Source: JAWLEV01 sp041685915
GTDB lineage: Bacteria > Chloroflexota > Anaerolineae > UBA1429
Reading direction: 5' to 3'
DNA length: 45,516 bases
Assembly: GCA_041685915.1 (NCBI GenBank)
Contig: JAWLEV010000010.1
Span: 1 to 45,516 of the forward strand
Part shown: positions 42,680-45,516 of the stretch, in pieces
Position numbering within the stretch: position 1 is the first letter of the stretch
Layout of the letters: each line of letters opens with the position of its first letter
Translations under genes and position numbers: made by a program
The notes under the pieces: model-generated
Database searches by the model: none
Told to the model about the DNA's origin: nothing
Seen by the model: only the letters and a program-made list of their open reading frames with translations

Positions 42680-45349
42680 CTACTCTTCCTCAAGCGCCGC
42701 ATGTGCGGCCGCGAGGCGCGCCACGGGGACGCGATAAGGAGAGGCACTCACATACATGAGCCCCGCGCGATGGAAAAAGTGGATGGAATCGGGATCGCCA
42801 CCGTGCTCACCGCAGATCCCTATCTCGATATCGGGTCGCGCTTCCGTGCCAGAAGCAACGGCCATCTCCACCAGTTTCCCTACGCCATCCTGGTCCAGTG
42901 TCTGGAAGGGGTTATTCGGGAGGATGTCGCGCTGTATATAATCGATCAAGAACTTGCCCTCTGCATCGTCGCGGGAGAAACCAAAGGTCATCTGCGTCAG
43001 GTCGTTGGTGCCAAAAGAGAAAAATTCGGCATGCTCTGCCAGTTCGCCCGCCGTGATCGCACCACGCGGCGTCTCGATCATGGTGCCGAACTTGTAGTCG
43101 ATGGAGACGCCCTCTTCTTCCATCACCTGCTGAGCCACCTTCTCCAGCTTTTCACGTTCTGTATGCAACTCGTTGACGTGGCTCACCAGGGGGATCATCA
43201 CCTCCACATGCACATCGATGCCCCGCTTTGCCTGACGGCAACCGGCCTGAAAGATGGCACGCACCTGCATCTCGGTGAGACCGGGATACATAAGGCCTGC
43301 ACGACAACCCCGCAGACCCATCATGGGATTGACCTCCCACTGGGCCTCGACCACATCCAGCATGGATTCCTTCTCTTCCAGTTCCTCCGGATTCTCGCCC
43401 GTGCAACGCAACCTCACCACATCTTCCAGCAGTTCCTGCCGATTGGGCAAGAACTCGTGCATTGGCGGATCGATCAACCGGATGATGACGGGGAGCCCGT
43501 CCATGACCTCAAAGATCCCCGCAAAGTCCTCCCGCTGATAGGGAAGCAGACGTTCGAGGGCAGCCAATCGCTCCTCTTCTGTCTCGGCCATGATCATCTC
43601 CACCACAATGGGACGGCGCTCTTCCTCAAAGAACATATGCTCTGTGCGGCAGAGGCCGATCCCTTCGGCACCAAAGTCCCGCGCACGCTGGGCATCGCGG
43701 GGATAATCGGCGTTGGTATAGACGCCCAACTCCCGAACATCATCCGCCCAGCTCAAAAGCGAGGCCAGTTCCTCTTCTTCCTCTATGTCGATATCCACGG
43801 TGGGGATGGCACCCACAAAGACCTCGCCCGTGGTACCGTCGATGGAGATGGTATCTCCCTCCTCGACAACGCGGTTATCGACCGTGAACCGCCCGGCCTC
43901 GGGCTCCACATTGATCTCCTCACAGCCAGCCACACAGGGAAGGTTGCTCCCTCGGGCCACCACGGCAGCGTGAGAGGTCGCACCACCGTGCTGCGTGAGC
44001 ACGCCCTGAGACATAAGCATGCCTCCCACATCGTCGGGCGAGGTCTCGGGACGCACCAGAATAACCGGCTCGCCCGCCTCTGCACGCTCCGCCGCCCGGT
44101 CGGAATCCAAAACGGCGACGCCCTGTGCTGCTCCAGGGGAGGCATTCAGTCCCTTGGCCACCAGATCTCCCCGCTGTATGGCCTCCTCTTTGGCCTCCAT
44201 ATCGAACATGGGGTGCAACATGGCATCCACCTGATCGGGAGTCACCCGTTCCACAGCTTCGCGTCGAGAGATCAACCCCTCATTGGCCATATCCACGGCG
44301 ATCTTGATCGCCGCACGCGCCGTGCGTTTGCCCGTACGGGTCTGCAGAATCCAGAGCTTGCCCTTCTCCACGGTGAACTCCACATCCTGCATATCCCGAT
44401 AGTGTTGCTCCAGCAAATCCGCCACCTCCCGGAGTTGCTCAAAGATCTCGGGGTTTACCCTATCTAGTTCCTGGATATCCAAGGGGGTGCGAATGCCCGC
44501 TACCACATCTTCTCCCTGGGCATTGGCGAGATACTCGCCATACAACTCTTTTGTCCCGTCGCCGGGATTGCGCGTAAAGACCACGCCCGATCCCGAATCC
44601 TCGCCCATATTGCCAAAGACCATGGTCACCACGTTGACCGCCGTGCCCCAATCATCCGACATATCATGCATACGCCTGTATGTGGTGGCGTTGGGGCCGA
44701 ACCACGAATCGAACACGGCCTCGATGGCCTCACGGAGCTGCTGCCACACGTCGTCAGGAAAAGGTTCCCCCAACTGCTCCTTATACAGCGCCTTGTAATC
44801 GGCGATGACATCCTTTAGCATATCTACGGTAAGGTCTGTATCCCGTCCCCCTTCGGTCTCGGCCTTATACGATTCGAGTATCTCCTCAAAGAGGGCGCCA
44901 TCGACCCCCTTTACGATGCGGCCAAACATGGAGATCAGACGCCGATATGAATCGTAGGCAAAACGCGGATCGTCCGCCAGTTCGGCCAGTCCCTGAAGGG
45001 TCTCGGGATTCAGGCCAACGTTGAGGACGGTATCCATCATACCGGGCATGGACACGCGGGCGCCGGAGCGCACCGATACCAACAAGGGATTGTCAGAATC
45101 GCCGAATCCTTTGCCCGTCTTTTCCTCCACGACCTCCATGGACGCTTGCACCTGTTCCCACATATCCTCTGGGAACTGCCGATCGTTATCAAAATAGGCC
45201 AGACAAGCCTCGGTGGTACAGGTAAAGCCCGGAGGCACGGGCAAGCCCGCATTGGTCATCTCTGCAAGTCCTGCCCCCTTGCCTCCGAGGAGATCCCGCA
45301 TGTCTCTGTTCCCTTCGGAGAAAAGATACACCCACTTTTTGTTCGCCAT
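42680..45349 (-). CDS. ppdK: Pyruvate, phosphate dikinase
   Basis: The 889-residue protein has the N-terminal ATP-binding half (VYLFSEGNRDMRDLLGGKGAGLAEM, MPGMMDTVLNVGLN), the swivelling phosphohistidine domain (TQHGGATSHAAVVARG, His about 458) and the C-terminal PEP/pyruvate barrel (GICGEHGGDPDSI with the catalytic Cys about 845). It interconverts pyruvate, ATP and Pi with PEP, AMP and PPi. Length is typical for PPDK. GGGGG precedes ATG 45349; a good promoter lies upstream and a strong terminator after it, so it is a single-gene unit. Confidence 0.97.
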   Translation of the reverse strand: MANKKWVYLFSEGNRDMRDLLGGKGAGLAEMTNAGLPVPPGFTCTTEACLAYFDNDRQFPEDMWEQVQASMEVVEEKTGKGFGDSDNPLLVSVRSGARVSMPGMMDTVLNVGLNPETLQGLAELADDPRFAYDSYRRLISMFGRIVKGVDGALFEEILESYKAETEGGRDTDLTVDMLKDVIADYKALYKEQLGEPFPDDVWQQLREAIEAVFDSWFGPNATTYRRMHDMSDDWGTAVNVVTMVFGNMGEDSGSGVVFTRNPGDGTKELYGEYLANAQGEDVVAGIRTPLDIQELDRVNPEIFEQLREVADLLEQHYRDMQDVEFTVEKGKLWILQTRTGKRTARAAIKIAVDMANEGLISRREAVERVTPDQVDAMLHPMFDMEAKEEAIQRGDLVAKGLNASPGAAQGVAVLDSDRAAERAEAGEPVILVRPETSPDDVGGMLMSQGVLTQHGGATSHAAVVARGSNLPCVAGCEEINVEPEAGRFTVDNRVVEEGDTISIDGTTGEVFVGAIPTVDIDIEEEEELASLLSWADDVRELGVYTNADYPRDAQRARDFGAEGIGLCRTEHMFFEEERRPIVVEMIMAETEEERLAALERLLPYQREDFAGIFEVMDGLPVIIRLIDPPMHEFLPNRQELLEDVVRLRCTGENPEELEEKESMLDVVEAQWEVNPMMGLRGCRAGLMYPGLTEMQVRAIFQAGCRQAKRGIDVHVEVMIPLVSHVNELHTEREKLEKVAQQVMEEEGVSIDYKFGTMIETPRGAITAGELAEHAEFFSFGTNDLTQMTFGFSRDDAEGKFLIDYIQRDILPNNPFQTLDQDGVGKLVEMAVASGTEARPDIEIGICGEHGGDPDSIHFFHRAGLMYVSASPYRVPVARLAAAHAALEEE

Positions 45350-45401
45350 ATAGAAAAGCCCCCTACTTATTCAGAAGAAAATTCAGCCACTTTCCAAAGC
45401 A

Positions 45402-45430
45402 ATTATAGATTTTCGTTCCTCTTTTGGCAA
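45402..45430 (-). promoter_or_regulatory. Promoter of ppdK
   Basis: Minus strand TTGCCA (45430-45425), 17-nt spacer, TATAAT (45407-45402), giving a leader of about 46 nt. Confidence 0.75.
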
Positions 45431-45516
45431 GTTATATGCAGATCTCTGCAGGGAAGAAAGAACATACAACTCCCCTGTTCTCATACAGACGGCAAGCCCA
45501 GATCGAAGATGCGAAG

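Noticed and set aside
42674..44467. 597-codon plus-strand frame within ppdK
   Set aside because: It is antisense to the conserved PPDK domains and has no family signature.

Overview
The window reads as a chromosomal segment of a GC-rich (roughly 57 %) bacterium, most likely a member of the Chloroflexota. Reasons: long Thr/Pro (TPT-type) low-complexity stalks in two membrane proteins, a GHMP decarboxylase of the mevalonate-5-phosphate type known from Roseiflexus and haloarchaea, a GH57 branching enzyme, RecD2, and a dnaG-rpoD pair followed by a second sigma-70 gene. Promoters are easy to read by eye: many have a TTGNNN/TATNNT pair with a 16-17 bp spacer, matching the primary sigma factor encoded here. 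This assignment is inference; no rRNA is present.

Layout. 1-818: a HigB/HigA toxin-antitoxin pair cut by the left edge, and a 59-residue excisionase-like helix-turn-helix gene. 1092-6726 (minus): a four-gene operon abfA (GH51 arabinofuranosidase) - GH57 glucan branching enzyme - AraR-like GntR/LacI regulator - aldo/keto reductase, with a terminator-like hairpin at its end and AGATAA-type operator candidates at its head. 7072-9132: a membrane-anchored Ser/Thr kinase with an external TPT stalk. 9333-10855: xseB/xseA. 11040-12046: queD and a small membrane protein. 12088-17081 (minus): mfd, pth and a secreted TPT-linker protein.

17460-24530 (plus) is the translation/transcription operon nusA-infB-rbfA-nrnA-truB-ribF, without rimP or ylxR, preceded by a leader with an inverted repeat and a terminator-like hairpin. 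Then come rtcB and a UDP-glucose dehydrogenase, a strong bidirectional terminator, a PNPOx-like protein, an orphan two-TM histidine kinase, tRNA-His(GTG), a FecR-like membrane protein and recD2.

33698-35677 (minus) holds a membrane-anchored AhpD-like protein without redox cysteines and tyrS. Between tyrS and a TSUP transporter lie two face-to-face promoters within an imperfect inverted repeat, and a terminator that would attenuate the transporter. A phosphomevalonate decarboxylase and tRNA-Asn(GTT) follow. 38029-42395 (minus) is dnaG-rpoD plus a second sigma-70 factor, and 42680-45349 is pyruvate phosphate dikinase with a clear promoter.

Most of the window is core information processing. The least ordinary parts are regulatory: the nusA leader, the interlocked tyrS/TSUP promoters, the operator-like repeats ahead of abfA, and promoters whose -10 box sits 6 nt before the start codon (higB, xseA), implying leaderless mRNAs.
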